64,000 bases of DNA, taken from the NCBI GenBank assembly GCA_042095055.1, contig JBELBZ010000006.1:1-64000 (forward strand), in the 5' to 3' direction. The first letter of the stretch is position 1. Each line of letters opens with the position of its first letter. Positions 1 to 8,410 of the stretch are shown here, piece after piece. Position numbers and translations under genes: made by a program. This stretch comes from UBA8752 sp042095055. GTDB lineage: Bacteria > Bacteroidota > Bacteroidia > Flavobacteriales_D > Sanyastnellaceae. Below the pieces are notes generated by a model, which saw nothing but the letters and a program-made list of their open reading frames with translations, had not been told where the DNA came from and searched no databases.

Positions 1-576
1 TCGCCTGACTTGCTTTCTTTCCTTCCGTTGTTTGGGTCACAGGTTGGCATCGACAGTAGCCTGACGTGCGACTATGACGGCACGCCTATCGAGGAGTTTT
101 GGGGCAATGTGTGGAACGGTGACATCATCATTGACTCCATGCTCGTCCAGTACCACACCATCGATAGCGCAGAAGTGTATATCGCCGGTTGTCCAGACCC
201 TGTTTGGGAGACGGCAAGCTATGAGCGCGCTTGGACAGCGACATTCTCCTATTTTGACAATTCCCCCCCAAGTTTGGTTTATACTGCTAGTGAGGAATAT
301 TACCGAGGGTTTAGCGTCTGGTACTACGAGGCAACAGGACAATTCCGTTTCAGGGTCATTGATACTGAAATCTCTTTCCTGCAACTAGAATCAATCCTCG
401 GTGATGACGTTTGCTTCGCACGTCCCGAGGAGAATCAATGGGATTATTGGACCATCCCATTCCCAACCGACGCCGCCTCAATGGACGAAAACGGCATCCA
501 CTTTGAGTATTGGACCGGCTTCTTAAGCGGTGCGACCTACGTCAACATCCTCCCATACTGGCACTACGCCGAGTAA
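1..576 (+). CDS. Hypothetical protein, 5' end cut by window edge
   Basis: The reading frame is open to the first base of the window, so the real start lies upstream; the TTG at position 10 is only an in-frame internal codon. At least 191 residues are visible, ending with TAA at 574-576. The product is rich in Trp, Tyr, Asp and Glu (for example SYFDNSPP, VWYYEATGQ and YWTGFLSGATY) with two cysteines and no hydrophobic segment in the visible part. The look is of an exported or surface beta-rich protein, but I recognise no family. It runs convergently into a possible small gene on the minus strand, overlapping it by 13 bases. Coding status is supported by length and composition only. Confidence 0.6.
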   Translation, partial: SPDLLSFLPLFGSQVGIDSSLTCDYDGTPIEEFWGNVWNGDIIIDSMLVQYHTIDSAEVYIAGCPDPVWETASYERAWTATFSYFDNSPPSLVYTASEEYYRGFSVWYYEATGQFRFRVIDTEISFLQLESILGDDVCFARPEENQWDYWTIPFPTDAASMDENGIHFEYWTGFLSGATYVNILPYWHYAE

Positions 577-725
577 CCCACCGCCCGCCTGACGGCCTCG
601 ATGCCTTCAGCGTTTAAGTCACCATCCTCCTCTAGCTGCTGCATGATGCGCTCGCGCTCCTGCTGGCTTGGAATCCTTCGAATGATGTGTGCGGCTTGCG
701 CTATGCGGTCGTGGGTGTGATCCAT
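564..725 (-). CDS. Possible small hypothetical protein (53 aa)
   Basis: A short frame starting at the ATG complementary to 723-725 (MDHTHDRIAQAAH) gives a 53-residue charged protein predicted to be mostly helical, with a Gln/Glu/Arg-rich middle (SQQERERIMQQLEE) and a tail NAEGIEAVRRAVGYSA. A longer in-frame start at 806 would add 27 residues that look non-coding. The helical amphipathic composition is the only sign that it is real. Its 3' end overlaps the convergent gene on the plus strand by 13 bases. Unknown function; could be spurious. Confidence 0.35.
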   Translation of the reverse strand: MDHTHDRIAQAAHIIRRIPSQQERERIMQQLEEDGDLNAEGIEAVRRAVGYSA

Positions 726-850
726 GCCCAATGATGGGCGTTGGATGGATGCGATTGAGGGGACCATTGGTGTGAAGGGGCGTGTCCAAAGTACACGTTC
801 AAACACCTATAAATCAGTGCGTTGGATTTCAATTCAATCATTGCTGGTGT

Positions 851-858
851 TAGATTTG
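851..858 (+). promoter_or_regulatory. Candidate promoter -7 element for the ammonium transporter
   Basis: TAGATTTG matches the Bacteroidota -7 consensus TAnnTTTG exactly and lies 33 bases before the amt ATG. A TTG at 822-824 could be the -33 element, but the spacing of 26 is longer than the usual 17-23. Confidence 0.5.
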
Positions 859-860
859 CA

Positions 861-877
861 GCACCGCCAAGCGGTGC
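861..877 (+). promoter_or_regulatory. Perfect 7+7 inverted repeat in the amt leader
   Basis: Arms GCACCGC (861-867) and GCGGTGC (871-877) are separated by CAA. The repeat begins two bases after the -7 element, where transcription would be expected to start, and ends 14 bases before the amt ATG. It could be an operator or a short 5' hairpin in the messenger. No known regulator site is recognised. Confidence 0.5.
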
Positions 878-891
878 AATGAATTCTTGCA

Positions 892-2184
892 ATGGGTAGA
901 AAAGTCAATTTCATCGTGTTGACGGTGCTGGTCGCCATTTCCTTTATTTACGGCATTGTCGCCACCCCGGGATCAGACTGGTCTGAAGTCATCGAGACGC
1001 ACCCCGGCGATGTGGCATGGATGGTGGTGGCGAGCGCTTTTGTGCTGCTGATGACACCCGGCCTGGCCTTCTTTTACGGCGGCATGGTGGATCGAAAAAA
1101 CGTGATCTCCACCATGCTCCAAAGTTTTGTGGCCTTGGGGGTCATCAGCATCCTATGGGTTGTTGTCGGCTTTAGCCTCTGTTTTGGCGACAGCATTGGA
1201 GGCATTATTGGAAACCCTTTGACCTTCATGAACTTCCGAGGGGTGGGCGCAGCGCCCCACCCTCAAATTGGGAGCAGCATTCCCTTTCTCCTGTTTGCAT
1301 TGTTCCAGTTGAAATTTGCCATCATCACCCCCGCGTTGATTACAGGCAGCATGGCGGGAAGGATTCGGTTTCGCAGCTACATCCTCTTCATGGTGCTGTT
1401 CTCCCTGTTCATCTACGCTCCTCTCGCCCACATGACGTGGCACCCAGACGGGCTGCTCATGAACCTGGGAGTTCTGGACTTTGCAGGCGGAACCGTGGTG
1501 CACATGTCGGCCGGTTTCGCGGCTTTGGCAGGCGCTGTTTTTCTGGGTCCGCGGAAGAATGCACGCCTTGATCACGCCAACATCCCCTTTATCATTCTGG
1601 GCACGGGATTGCTTTGGTTCGGTTGGTTTGGATTCAATGCCGGCTCAGCGCTTGGCGCCAATGAAGACGCGGTGCTGGCCTTTGCCAACACCCATTTTGC
1701 CTCGGCTGCGGGAATGATCACCTGGATCTTCTTTGAGCGCTTCCAAGGACGCAAAATGAATGCCGTCGGTGCTTGCATTGGTGCGATCGTGGGCCTTGTG
1801 GCCATCACGCCAGCCGCAGGATTTGTCACCATTCAAGAGAGCATCTTGATCGGTTTTGCTGCAGCTTTGGTCTCCAACTGGGCGATTGCACGACAAAAGC
1901 GCAGTGGGCTGGACGACACCCTTGATGTGTTTCCTTCGCACGGCGTCGGTGGTATGGTGGGCATGGTGCTGACCGGTGTATTTGCAGCGGAGGTGGGACT
2001 GACATCGGGGGTGTATTCCACGTTCATCTGGCACCTCATTGCCTTGGTGGGCACAGCGGCCTTCACCTTTGGCGGCAGCTATATCATCTTCACTTTGGTT
2101 GACCTTGCCATACCCTTGCGTGTGAGCGGATGGCAGGAAACTTTGGGGCTCGATGAGAGCCAGCACGGCGAACAGCTCGACTGA
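892..2184 (+). CDS. amt: Ammonium transporter (Amt family)
   Basis: A 430-residue inner-membrane channel for ammonium uptake. The sequence shows about eleven hydrophobic segments and the family hallmarks: TPGLAFFYGGMV near residues 55-66, the first pore histidine in DFAGGTVVHMSAG (His204), GFNAGSALGAN near 248-256, and the second pore histidine in DVFPSHGVGGMVG (His350). The first 30 residues form a hydrophobic segment that may be a signal peptide, as in many Amt proteins. Length fits the family. The ATG at 892 follows a TAGATTTG -7 element and an inverted repeat. No glnB/glnK gene sits beside it, although Amt proteins are commonly paired with a PII partner; that partner must be elsewhere or absent. 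Confidence 0.95.
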   Translation: MGRKVNFIVLTVLVAISFIYGIVATPGSDWSEVIETHPGDVAWMVVASAFVLLMTPGLAFFYGGMVDRKNVISTMLQSFVALGVISILWVVVGFSLCFGDSIGGIIGNPLTFMNFRGVGAAPHPQIGSSIPFLLFALFQLKFAIITPALITGSMAGRIRFRSYILFMVLFSLFIYAPLAHMTWHPDGLLMNLGVLDFAGGTVVHMSAGFAALAGAVFLGPRKNARLDHANIPFIILGTGLLWFGWFGFNAGSALGANEDAVLAFANTHFASAAGMITWIFFERFQGRKMNAVGACIGAIVGLVAITPAAGFVTIQESILIGFAAALVSNWAIARQKRSGLDDTLDVFPSHGVGGMVGMVLTGVFAAEVGLTSGVYSTFIWHLIALVGTAAFTFGGSYIIFTLVDLAIPLRVSGWQETLGLDESQHGEQLD

Positions 2185-2256
2185 CCGTCCACAAGACCAT
2201 CGGCAAAACAGGCTCCAACTTCTGATGAATCGTCGTGGTTGGCGGCAGTAGCGCCG

Positions 2257-2264
2257 TATCTTTG
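2257..2264 (+). promoter_or_regulatory. Candidate -7 element for the DEAD-box helicase
   Basis: TATCTTTG is an exact match to TAnnTTTG, located 17 bases before the GTG at 2282 and 65 bases before an alternative TTG start at 2330. No well-spaced TTTG -33 box is obvious. Confidence 0.5.
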
Positions 2265-2281
2265 CATCACACGGCGCAGGC

Positions 2282-3730
2282 GTGTTCCCATTGTGGTTGA
2301 ATCATGAAACGGCGCCAAACCCTATTCCTTTGACAGATTTTCATTCGCTCGGACTGAGCGAACCCATTATGAAGGCCCTCGTTCCACTTGGTTACGAGAC
2401 CCCTACCCCCATTCAAGCCCAAGCCATTCCTTACGTTCTCGATGGACGTGATGTGCTGGGTGTGGCCCAAACTGGAACCGGCAAGACTGCAGCATTCTCG
2501 CTGCCCATGCTGAACCGGCTCAACCAACAGCATCATGGAGATGGCCGCCGGCACATTCGCGGACTCGTATTGAGCCCTACGCGAGAGCTGTCGGCCCAAA
2601 TTGGCGAAAGCATCCGTGACTACTCCCCGCATTTGCCCATCACACACACCGTCATTTTTGGCGGAGTAAAGCAAGGCAAACAGGTCGCAGCGCTGAAACG
2701 TGGCGTTGACATTGTGGTCGCTACACCAGGCCGCTTGCTCGACCTGATTGACCAAGGCTTCATCAACCTCAGGCACCTGGAGTATTTCGTACTCGACGAA
2801 GCGGACACCATGCTCGACATGGGGTTCATTCACGACATCCGTAAAGTGATCAAGCTGTTGCCTCCGAAGCGTCAGTCTTTGTTCTTCTCTGCGACGATGC
2901 CACAAAACATCCAAGAGCTCGCCGACACCATCCTCATTGACCCCGTCACGGTCGAGGTAGAGCGCCGAAGCTCAGCGGCAGAATCTGTGGAGCAGCGCGT
3001 CTACTTTGTGCGCCAAGCTGAGAAAAAGCACCTGCTGGTGGATGTTCTCAAGGCTCCTGATGTGTCCAGTGCCTTGGTCTTTACACGCACCAAATACGGC
3101 GCAGACAAACTGGTGAGGCACCTCCGCAAACAGGGGGTCCGTGCCGAAGCCATCCACGGCAACAAATCGCAGCCGCAACGAGAGAAAGCCATGAAGGCCT
3201 TCAAGCGCGGCGATTTGGGGGTGCTGGTGGCTACCGATATCGCTGCACGGGGCATTGACGTAGACGAATTGAGCCACGTGGTGAACTTCGAAATCCCCAA
3301 TATCCCGGAGACCTATGTGCACCGGATTGGCAGAACAGGGCGCGCCGGAGCGGAAGGCATCGCAATTTCGTTTTGCAACGAAGAAGACGAGCGCACCTAC
3401 TTGCGGGACATCCAGCGGTTGATCCGCCGAGAAGTGCCACTTCACACTGAGCACGACTACCATTTGGCCATGCCCCCCATACCGCTCGACTCTGGAAAGC
3501 CCGGAAACAGCGGCGGCAGCGGTAAGAGCGGCGGCAGAGGAAAAGGTGGAAAGCGTGGCGGTCCATCCCGCAACCGAAATGGCCGTGGAGGTCAGGGAGG
3601 TCAGGGAGGTGGCCATGGTGGACCGCGCTCTGGCGGAGGTTCTGGGCCTGGCCAACGGCGCAACAAGCGCAGGCGTCCTGGAGGAGGCAGCAACCGCCCA
3701 AGCGGAGGCCAACGGTCACAATCAAACTGA
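2282..3730 (+). CDS. rhlE: DEAD-box RNA helicase, RhlE-like
   Basis: ATP-dependent RNA helicase likely acting in ribosome assembly or RNA turnover. Motifs in order: Q motif (F..LGLSEPIM...GYETPTPIQ), Walker A AQTGTGKT, PTRELSAQI, TPGRLLDL, DEAD box in VLDEADTMLDMGF, SAT in FFSATMP, and the C-terminal helicase domain with ARGIDVDELSHV and HRIGRTGRAG. The last roughly 75 residues are a low-complexity Gly/Arg/Lys/Ser tail with RGG-like repeats, including a 9-base tandem repeat at 3591-3608, a common RNA-binding extension. The start is uncertain: GTG at 2282 gives 482 residues, but the conserved domain begins at MTDFHSLGL if the TTG at 2330 is used, which is how close relatives usually begin. Confidence 0.93.
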   Translation: MFPLWLNHETAPNPIPLTDFHSLGLSEPIMKALVPLGYETPTPIQAQAIPYVLDGRDVLGVAQTGTGKTAAFSLPMLNRLNQQHHGDGRRHIRGLVLSPTRELSAQIGESIRDYSPHLPITHTVIFGGVKQGKQVAALKRGVDIVVATPGRLLDLIDQGFINLRHLEYFVLDEADTMLDMGFIHDIRKVIKLLPPKRQSLFFSATMPQNIQELADTILIDPVTVEVERRSSAAESVEQRVYFVRQAEKKHLLVDVLKAPDVSSALVFTRTKYGADKLVRHLRKQGVRAEAIHGNKSQPQREKAMKAFKRGDLGVLVATDIAARGIDVDELSHVVNFEIPNIPETYVHRIGRTGRAGAEGIAISFCNEEDERTYLRDIQRLIRREVPLHTEHDYHLAMPPIPLDSGKPGNSGGSGKSGGRGKGGKRGGPSRNRNGRGGQGGQGGGHGGPRSGGGSGPGQRRNKRRRPGGGSNRPSGGQRSQSN

Positions 3731-3776
3731 AGACGCATCTGGCCTTTTCAGATTTGGCGTGACGTAAATTCAGGCA

Positions 3777-4409
3777 GTGAAAACCGCATTGCAAGAGGCT
3801 TATGGCCACGTGCTGAATGACATCCTTCTCGGTGAAATTGCCGTTGCAGGGACTTTCAGAGCGGTGCCGAAAGGTGCGATGGTCATGGACATTGGAGAAC
3901 CCATACCCGGACTCCCGATGCTCCTACATGGGGCCATAAAAGTGCTTCGGGTCAACGATGACGGCGACGAGATGCTGCTCTATTTTCTGGAGTCAGGAGA
4001 CAGTTGCGCCATGACCCTTGGCAACTTCTTTGGATCAAAGAAGAGCACGATCAGGGCCGTTGCAGAGCAAGACAGCAACATGGTCGTGGTCCCTTTGGAA
4101 AAAGTCTACCACTGGATGGGTCAACACGCCGATTTCCGGCAATTGGTGATCGAAAGCTTCAACACCCGTCTCAAGGAATTGGCCGAGGCTGTGGACAGTT
4201 TGGCCTTCCTCGACCTTCACGGCAGAATGGCGAAATACCTCAGCGACAGGGTCAAGGTCAATGGGTCCACCACTTTGGACACCACCCACGCAGAAATCGC
4301 AGCCGACCTGCACACCTCGCGCGTGGTTGTTTCTCGTATCCTCAAACAACTCGAGCGCGAAGGCACCATTGAATTGCACCGAAACAGGATCGAAGTGCTC
4401 CGCTTTTGA
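3777..4409 (+). CDS. Crp/Fnr family transcriptional regulator
   Basis: A 210-residue regulator with an N-terminal cyclic-nucleotide-binding-like beta-barrel (about residues 20-120, with PGLPMLLHGAIKVLRVNDDGDEMLLYFLESGD) followed by a dimerisation helix and a C-terminal winged helix (THAEIAADLHTSRVVVSRILKQLEREGTIEL). The start is GTG at 3777. There is no Fnr-type cysteine cluster: only one cysteine is seen in the sensor domain (DSCAM). It precedes the SulP transporter and the MBL-rhodanese gene on the same strand, so it plausibly controls sulfur-compound uptake or detoxification; Crp-type regulators next to MBL-rhodanese genes are common in Bacteroidota. The effector is unknown. Confidence 0.9.
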   Translation: MKTALQEAYGHVLNDILLGEIAVAGTFRAVPKGAMVMDIGEPIPGLPMLLHGAIKVLRVNDDGDEMLLYFLESGDSCAMTLGNFFGSKKSTIRAVAEQDSNMVVVPLEKVYHWMGQHADFRQLVIESFNTRLKELAEAVDSLAFLDLHGRMAKYLSDRVKVNGSTTLDTTHAEIAADLHTSRVVVSRILKQLEREGTIELHRNRIEVLRF

Positions 4410-4480
4410 TGCAGCCTGGCAATCGTTAAGTAACATGGGTTCCCCAACGCCGTTTCGGCGAAGGCTAACTTGTCCCCGGA

Positions 4481-6196
4481 ATGCAGCGTTTTATTCCCTC
4501 TATTGGATGGCTCAAGTCCTACAATCGGCAAGACCTGCGGGGTGACCTTCCTGCAGGACTGACGGTTGGGGTTATGCTGATTCCGCAGGGCATGGCTTAC
4601 GCCTTGATTGCTGGATTGCCTGTCGTCTATGGGCTTTACGCAGCCCTGGTTCCCCAAGTGGTCTACGCGTTTCTCGGCAGCTCGCGCAAACTCGCAGTTG
4701 GTCCTGTCGCCATGGACTCGCTCCTTGTCGCCTCCGGCTTGACTGGCCTTGCTGTAGCAGGTTCCGATCGGTACATCGAACTCGCGCTGCTCCTGGCCTT
4801 TATGATGGGGGCGTTGCAATTCCTGCTCGGCATGCTGCGCATGGGATTTCTCGCTCAATTCCTCTCCCGACCTGTGATCAGCGGGTTTACGAGTGCTGCA
4901 GCCCTCATTATTGGGCTGAACCAACTCCCAAGCCTTCTGGGCATTCAAATGGACCGCAGTGCCCAAATGCATGCATTGATTATGGGTGCATACGAGGGCA
5001 TGGGGCAACTGCACTTTCCCACCTTGCTGTTGTCGGCAGCTGCCCTCGCGGTCTTGTGGGGGCTCCGCCGGTGGGCACCGCGCGTCCCTGGCGCCCTGGT
5101 CGTTGTCGCCGCAGGCATCGCCATGTCTGCTGTTTTTGGGGCCGATACGCTGGGAGTCCGAATTGTAGGTGACATCCCTTCCGGCCTGCCTGGCTTCCAG
5201 ATGCCGAAACTGCTTTGGGAAGACCTGCGAACACTGGCACCTGTGGCCGCCACCATTGCGCTGATTGCCTTTATGGAAGCCTATAGCGTGGCACAAGCCG
5301 TTGCCCAACGCCACAGTGACCCGTCCATCGATGCGAACCAAGAATTGCGTGCATTGGGGCTGGCGAACTTCTTGGGGTCCATGTTCGGAGCCTACCCTAC
5401 TACTGGAGGATTCTCCAGAACAGCGGTCAACGACAGGGCAGGTGCAGCAACCGGAATGAGCGCCCTGATTTCTGCCGCAGTTGTCGCCTTGACCTTGACA
5501 TTTCTGACCCCCGTGTTTGGCCAACTGCCCCAACCGGTTCTCGGCGCCATCATCGTGGCCGCCATTTCAGGATTGGTTGACCTGCGCTATGCCCGGACGT
5601 TGTGGCGGAGCCACCGCGAAGAAGCCCTGCTGCTGTTCACCACTTTTGCCTTGACCGCATTTGGCGGCATGGTCTTGGGAATAGCTGCTGGCGTTGTCTT
5701 GAGCTTCATCCTGACCCTCTTCAGAAGCACACGGCCGCACGCAGCGGAATTGGGAGCCATTGCAGGGATATACCGCAATGTGGAGCGCTTCCCCGAGGCT
5801 GCACTGGTTCCTGGATGGCTCATTGTTCGCTATGACGGCCCCCTGCACTACGCCAGCCTGACCCATTTCAAAGCGTTTTTGGAGCGACGGCTTGCGGCGC
5901 GCAACACTGAGCAAGGCCCCGTGCATACCATTGTGCTGCACGCAGAGTCCATTCCCTATGTGGATGCCTCGGCATGTGCGATGCTCTCCGACTTGCTGGA
6001 CGAATGGCAACAACAGGGCATCACCTTCAAATTTGCAGGCGTCATCGGTCCCATGCGCGATGCCTTGCACCGCTCAGGCCTTATGGAGCGGATTGGCTTG
6101 GCACATTTCCACACCAATGTGGAGGCGGCATTGCAAGAGCAAGAGAACAGCCAACAACGGCAAATCGCCACCCAAACAGCACTGTCTGAAGGTTAA
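4481..6196 (+). CDS. SulP family sulfate/anion transporter with STAS domain
   Basis: A 571-residue inner-membrane transporter. The N-terminal region carries the SulP signature (DLPAGLTVGVMLIPQGMAYALIAGLPVVYGLY split over residues 21-52) and about ten to twelve membrane segments; the conserved SYSVAQAVAQRH-like and GSMFGAYPTTGGFSRTAVN motifs are present near residues 268-320. A cytoplasmic STAS domain occupies about residues 445-550 (VRYDGPLHYASLTHF, PYVDASACAMLSDLLDEW). SulP proteins carry sulfate, bicarbonate or other anions; sulfate is favoured here because of the downstream sulfur gene and the nearby sulfate activation operon, but the substrate is inference. A short CGCCG/CGGCG hairpin lies at 4448-4460 before the start. 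Confidence 0.93.
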   Translation: MQRFIPSIGWLKSYNRQDLRGDLPAGLTVGVMLIPQGMAYALIAGLPVVYGLYAALVPQVVYAFLGSSRKLAVGPVAMDSLLVASGLTGLAVAGSDRYIELALLLAFMMGALQFLLGMLRMGFLAQFLSRPVISGFTSAAALIIGLNQLPSLLGIQMDRSAQMHALIMGAYEGMGQLHFPTLLLSAAALAVLWGLRRWAPRVPGALVVVAAGIAMSAVFGADTLGVRIVGDIPSGLPGFQMPKLLWEDLRTLAPVAATIALIAFMEAYSVAQAVAQRHSDPSIDANQELRALGLANFLGSMFGAYPTTGGFSRTAVNDRAGAATGMSALISAAVVALTLTFLTPVFGQLPQPVLGAIIVAAISGLVDLRYARTLWRSHREEALLLFTTFALTAFGGMVLGIAAGVVLSFILTLFRSTRPHAAELGAIAGIYRNVERFPEAALVPGWLIVRYDGPLHYASLTHFKAFLERRLAARNTEQGPVHTIVLHAESIPYVDASACAMLSDLLDEWQQQGITFKFAGVIGPMRDALHRSGLMERIGLAHFHTNVEAALQEQENSQQRQIATQTALSEG

Positions 6197-6227
6197 TCAC
6201 CTCATCTTTGAACCTGAAATTGTATCC

Positions 6228-7637
6228 ATGAAAGTCGAACAGATCTACACCGGATGTCTCGCCCAAGGCGCATACTACATCGAGTGCTGCGACGAAGCCA
6301 TCATCATAGACCCGTTGCGTGAAGTGCAGCCCTATATCGACCGCGCAGAAGCAGGGGGGAAAAAGATCAAATACATCTTCGAAACCCACTTTCACGCGGA
6401 TTTCGTCAGCGGCCACGTTACCCTCTCAGAAAAGACGGGAGCACCCATTGTTTTCGGCCCTAACGCAAACCCGAAGTTTGGTGCGCACATCGCTCAGGAC
6501 GGTGAGGTGTTCAAGATCGGAAAGGTGACCCTCGAGGTCATCCACACCCCGGGACACACCATGGAGTCCACCACCTATTTGCTCCGTGACAAGGAGGGCA
6601 AGCCTCACGCCATATTCACAGGGGACACCCTTTTCTTGGGAGATGTAGGCCGCCCCGACCTTGCTCAAAAAGCGGCAGACATGACCCAAGAGATGCTGGC
6701 TGGCACCCTGTTTGACAGCCTGCGGAGCAAAATCATGACGCTCCCCGACGATGTCATTGTCTATCCCGGTCACGGCGCGGGGTCGGCTTGTGGAAAGAAC
6801 ATGAGCTCCGAAACTGTGGGTACTCTTGGGGATCAAAAAGCCAATAACTATGCGCTGAGGGCCGACATGACCAAAGAAGAATTCGTGGCTGAAGTCACCG
6901 ATGGATTGCTGCCCCCTCCAGCCTACTTCCCCTTGAATGTCAAGCTGAACAAAGAAGGCTATGCGCCCATCGATGAAGTGTTGTCGAGGGGGACCCGCGC
7001 CCTGTCTCCCAGCGCCTTTGAAGCCGCAGCCAACGAAATCGGAGCCGTGGTACTGGACGTGCGCAGCAAAGAGGACTTCGCCAAGGCGCACATTCCAAGG
7101 AGCACATTCATCGGCCTCGACGGCAATTTCGCTCCTTGGGTTGGCGCCATGATCGTCGATGTGGAGCAACCCATCTTACTGGTGTGTCCAGAGGGCAAGG
7201 TCGAGGAGACCATCACCCGGCTGTCCCGAGTGGGCTTTGACAAAGTATTGGGATACCTCCATGGCGGGATTGAATCTTGGACTTCTGATGGGATGGAAAC
7301 CGACCACATCAGCGCTTTGGAAGCTTCCGAATTCGCCGAGCTCCGGTCGAAGACAGACTTGAAGGTGGTCGATGTCCGCAAGCCTGGCGAATACTTATCG
7401 GAACACGTCTTGGACGCCGAATCCATGCCTTTGGCTGACTTGAACGGTCACTTGGCCGAAATCCCCAAAGAAGGAGACTTCTACGTGCACTGCCTGTCGG
7501 GATACCGCTCCCTCATCGCGATGAGCATCCTCAAGGCCCGTGGCTATCACAATGGCATCAATGTCAATGGCGGATTCACTGCCATCAAGGAGACGGTCGC
7601 GCCCCTGAGCGATTATGTCTGCCCGTCGACGCTTTAA
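6228..7637 (+). CDS. MBL-fold persulfide dioxygenase-like protein with two rhodanese domains
   Basis: A 469-residue protein. The first half is a metallo-beta-lactamase fold of the ETHE1/Blh group, with metal ligands in ETHFHADFVSGH (residues about 48-59), HTPGHTMEST and FTGDTLFLGDVGRPD. Two rhodanese domains follow: the first (about 260-360) has the loop VCPEGKVEE, which is not a canonical active loop, whereas the second (about 370-465) has an intact CLSGYRS loop. The expected chemistry is oxidation of glutathione- or other low-molecular-weight persulfide to sulfite with sulfur transfer by the rhodanese. The ATG at 6228 lies 31 bases after the SulP gene; a much longer upstream frame exists but overlaps SulP and is not conserved-looking. 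Likely cotranscribed with SulP. Confidence 0.93.
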   Translation: MKVEQIYTGCLAQGAYYIECCDEAIIIDPLREVQPYIDRAEAGGKKIKYIFETHFHADFVSGHVTLSEKTGAPIVFGPNANPKFGAHIAQDGEVFKIGKVTLEVIHTPGHTMESTTYLLRDKEGKPHAIFTGDTLFLGDVGRPDLAQKAADMTQEMLAGTLFDSLRSKIMTLPDDVIVYPGHGAGSACGKNMSSETVGTLGDQKANNYALRADMTKEEFVAEVTDGLLPPPAYFPLNVKLNKEGYAPIDEVLSRGTRALSPSAFEAAANEIGAVVLDVRSKEDFAKAHIPRSTFIGLDGNFAPWVGAMIVDVEQPILLVCPEGKVEETITRLSRVGFDKVLGYLHGGIESWTSDGMETDHISALEASEFAELRSKTDLKVVDVRKPGEYLSEHVLDAESMPLADLNGHLAEIPKEGDFYVHCLSGYRSLIAMSILKARGYHNGINVNGGFTAIKETVAPLSDYVCPSTL

Positions 7638-7639
7638 GG

Positions 7640-7670
7640 TTGGCGCATTGGAGGGAAAAGAGTAATTTCG
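7640..7670 (+). promoter_or_regulatory. Candidate promoter of tRNA-Leu (TTG-N20-TAATTTCG)
   Basis: A TTG at 7640-7642 is followed after 20 bases by TAATTTCG (7663-7670), a one-base variant of TAnnTTTG with ideal spacing, 31 bases before the tRNA. GGAGGG (7650-7655) and CCCTCC (7671-7676) flank the -7 box and could form a hairpin ending the upstream transcript. Confidence 0.5.
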
Positions 7671-7701
7671 CCCTCCTTCTTTGGCGCGAGCCAGAGGTCA
7701 C

Positions 7702-7783
7702 ACCCAGGTGGCGAAATTGGTAGACGCGCAGTCTTCAGGTGGCTGTGTCCTAGGACGTGCGGGTTCGAGTCCCGCTCTGGGTA
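7702..7783 (+). tRNA. tRNA-Leu (anticodon CAG)
   Basis: Acceptor arms ACCCAGG (7702-7708) and TCTGGGT (7776-7782, one G-T pair) with discriminator A at 7783. D arm GCG...CGC with AAATTGGTAGA, anticodon stem CAGTC/GGCTG around loop TTCAGGT (anticodon CAG at 7736-7738), a long variable arm GTGTCCTAGGAC typical of leucine tRNAs, and T arm GCGGG-TTCGAGT-CCCGC. CCA is not encoded. Confidence 0.96.
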
Positions 7784-7788
7784 CTGAA

Positions 7789-7818
7789 AGAGTCATCAGC
7801 AATGGTGGCTCTTTTTTT
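7789..7818 (+). terminator. Rho-independent terminator after tRNA-Leu
   Basis: A 10-base-pair stem AGAGTCATCA / TGGTGGCTCT closed by a GCAA tetraloop is followed by a run of seven T. It begins five bases after the tRNA. Confidence 0.85.
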
Positions 7819-7965
7819 GTGTCGCCTTCTTCCTCGCCCAGTCTTGGCCTGTGGATCTGTGCATTCACCCTCAAGTGCGCAAGGTGAGCTTCGCGGAGTA
7901 GCGGCCAACCTCGCTTCAGTTATCAGAAAGCGCTGACGAATCCTTCGTTCCTGTTTGCGCGTATC

Positions 7966-8391
7966 ATGTGCATGCGCTTGAAGAACTCCCTGCCCGTGTT
8001 GGCCACTTTGGTTTTGGCCTCCTGCTCACCTGAAACTTACATGGACCCCATTGATCCTGTCGCGGGCAATGTCAGCATTGGGCCCTCGGAATCGGCCATT
8101 GCCGCAGATGAAGCCGCTGAACACCTGGTCGTCTTGAGACTCGACGTTCCCCACCTGTGGACGGGGTGTCATGGTGAAGGACGGATGACCTTTCACGCAG
8201 ATGGCGAAATGACCTGGGACCTCGATGGACAAACCTTTGGCTCGCCCTACCTGCTCGACGAAGAGGGCCGGCTTTATCCAGGATGCGCAGAGGATTGCAC
8301 GGATATGTTGCCCTACCGGTTGGACACCGATTTGGGCCAATGGCGGCAGTTTGACGGATACTGCTGGTACGCTCTGACGCCCCAGCCCTAA
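7966..8391 (+). CDS. Small lipoprotein of unknown function
   Basis: A 141-residue protein with an N-terminal signal and lipobox (LATLVLASC near residues 12-20), so it should be lipid-anchored in the envelope. The mature part holds about 120 residues with four further cysteines (GCHGEG, GCAEDC, YC), suggesting one or two disulfides, and a motif TFHADGEMTWDLDG. An alternative ATG lies two codons downstream at 7972. The pattern resembles small extracytoplasmic META/Lipocalin-like lipoproteins, but I do not recognise a family with confidence. It is preceded by roughly 150 bases after the tRNA-Leu terminator in which I see no further feature, and it is convergent with cysN. Confidence 0.75.
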   Translation: MCMRLKNSLPVLATLVLASCSPETYMDPIDPVAGNVSIGPSESAIAADEAAEHLVVLRLDVPHLWTGCHGEGRMTFHADGEMTWDLDGQTFGSPYLLDEEGRLYPGCAEDCTDMLPYRLDTDLGQWRQFDGYCWYALTPQP

Positions 8392-8410
8392 GTAACGTGT
8401 TGAGAAAGAC

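Noticed and set aside
4217..5533. 438-codon minus-strand frame opposite the Crp gene and SulP
   Set aside because: The opposing frames carry full family motifs; this one shows Gln/His/Arg-rich composition typical of shadow frames.
5892..6227. N-terminal extension of the MBL-rhodanese gene
   Set aside because: The extension overlaps the STAS domain of SulP and does not resemble any MBL protein; the ATG at 6228 starts the family-like sequence.
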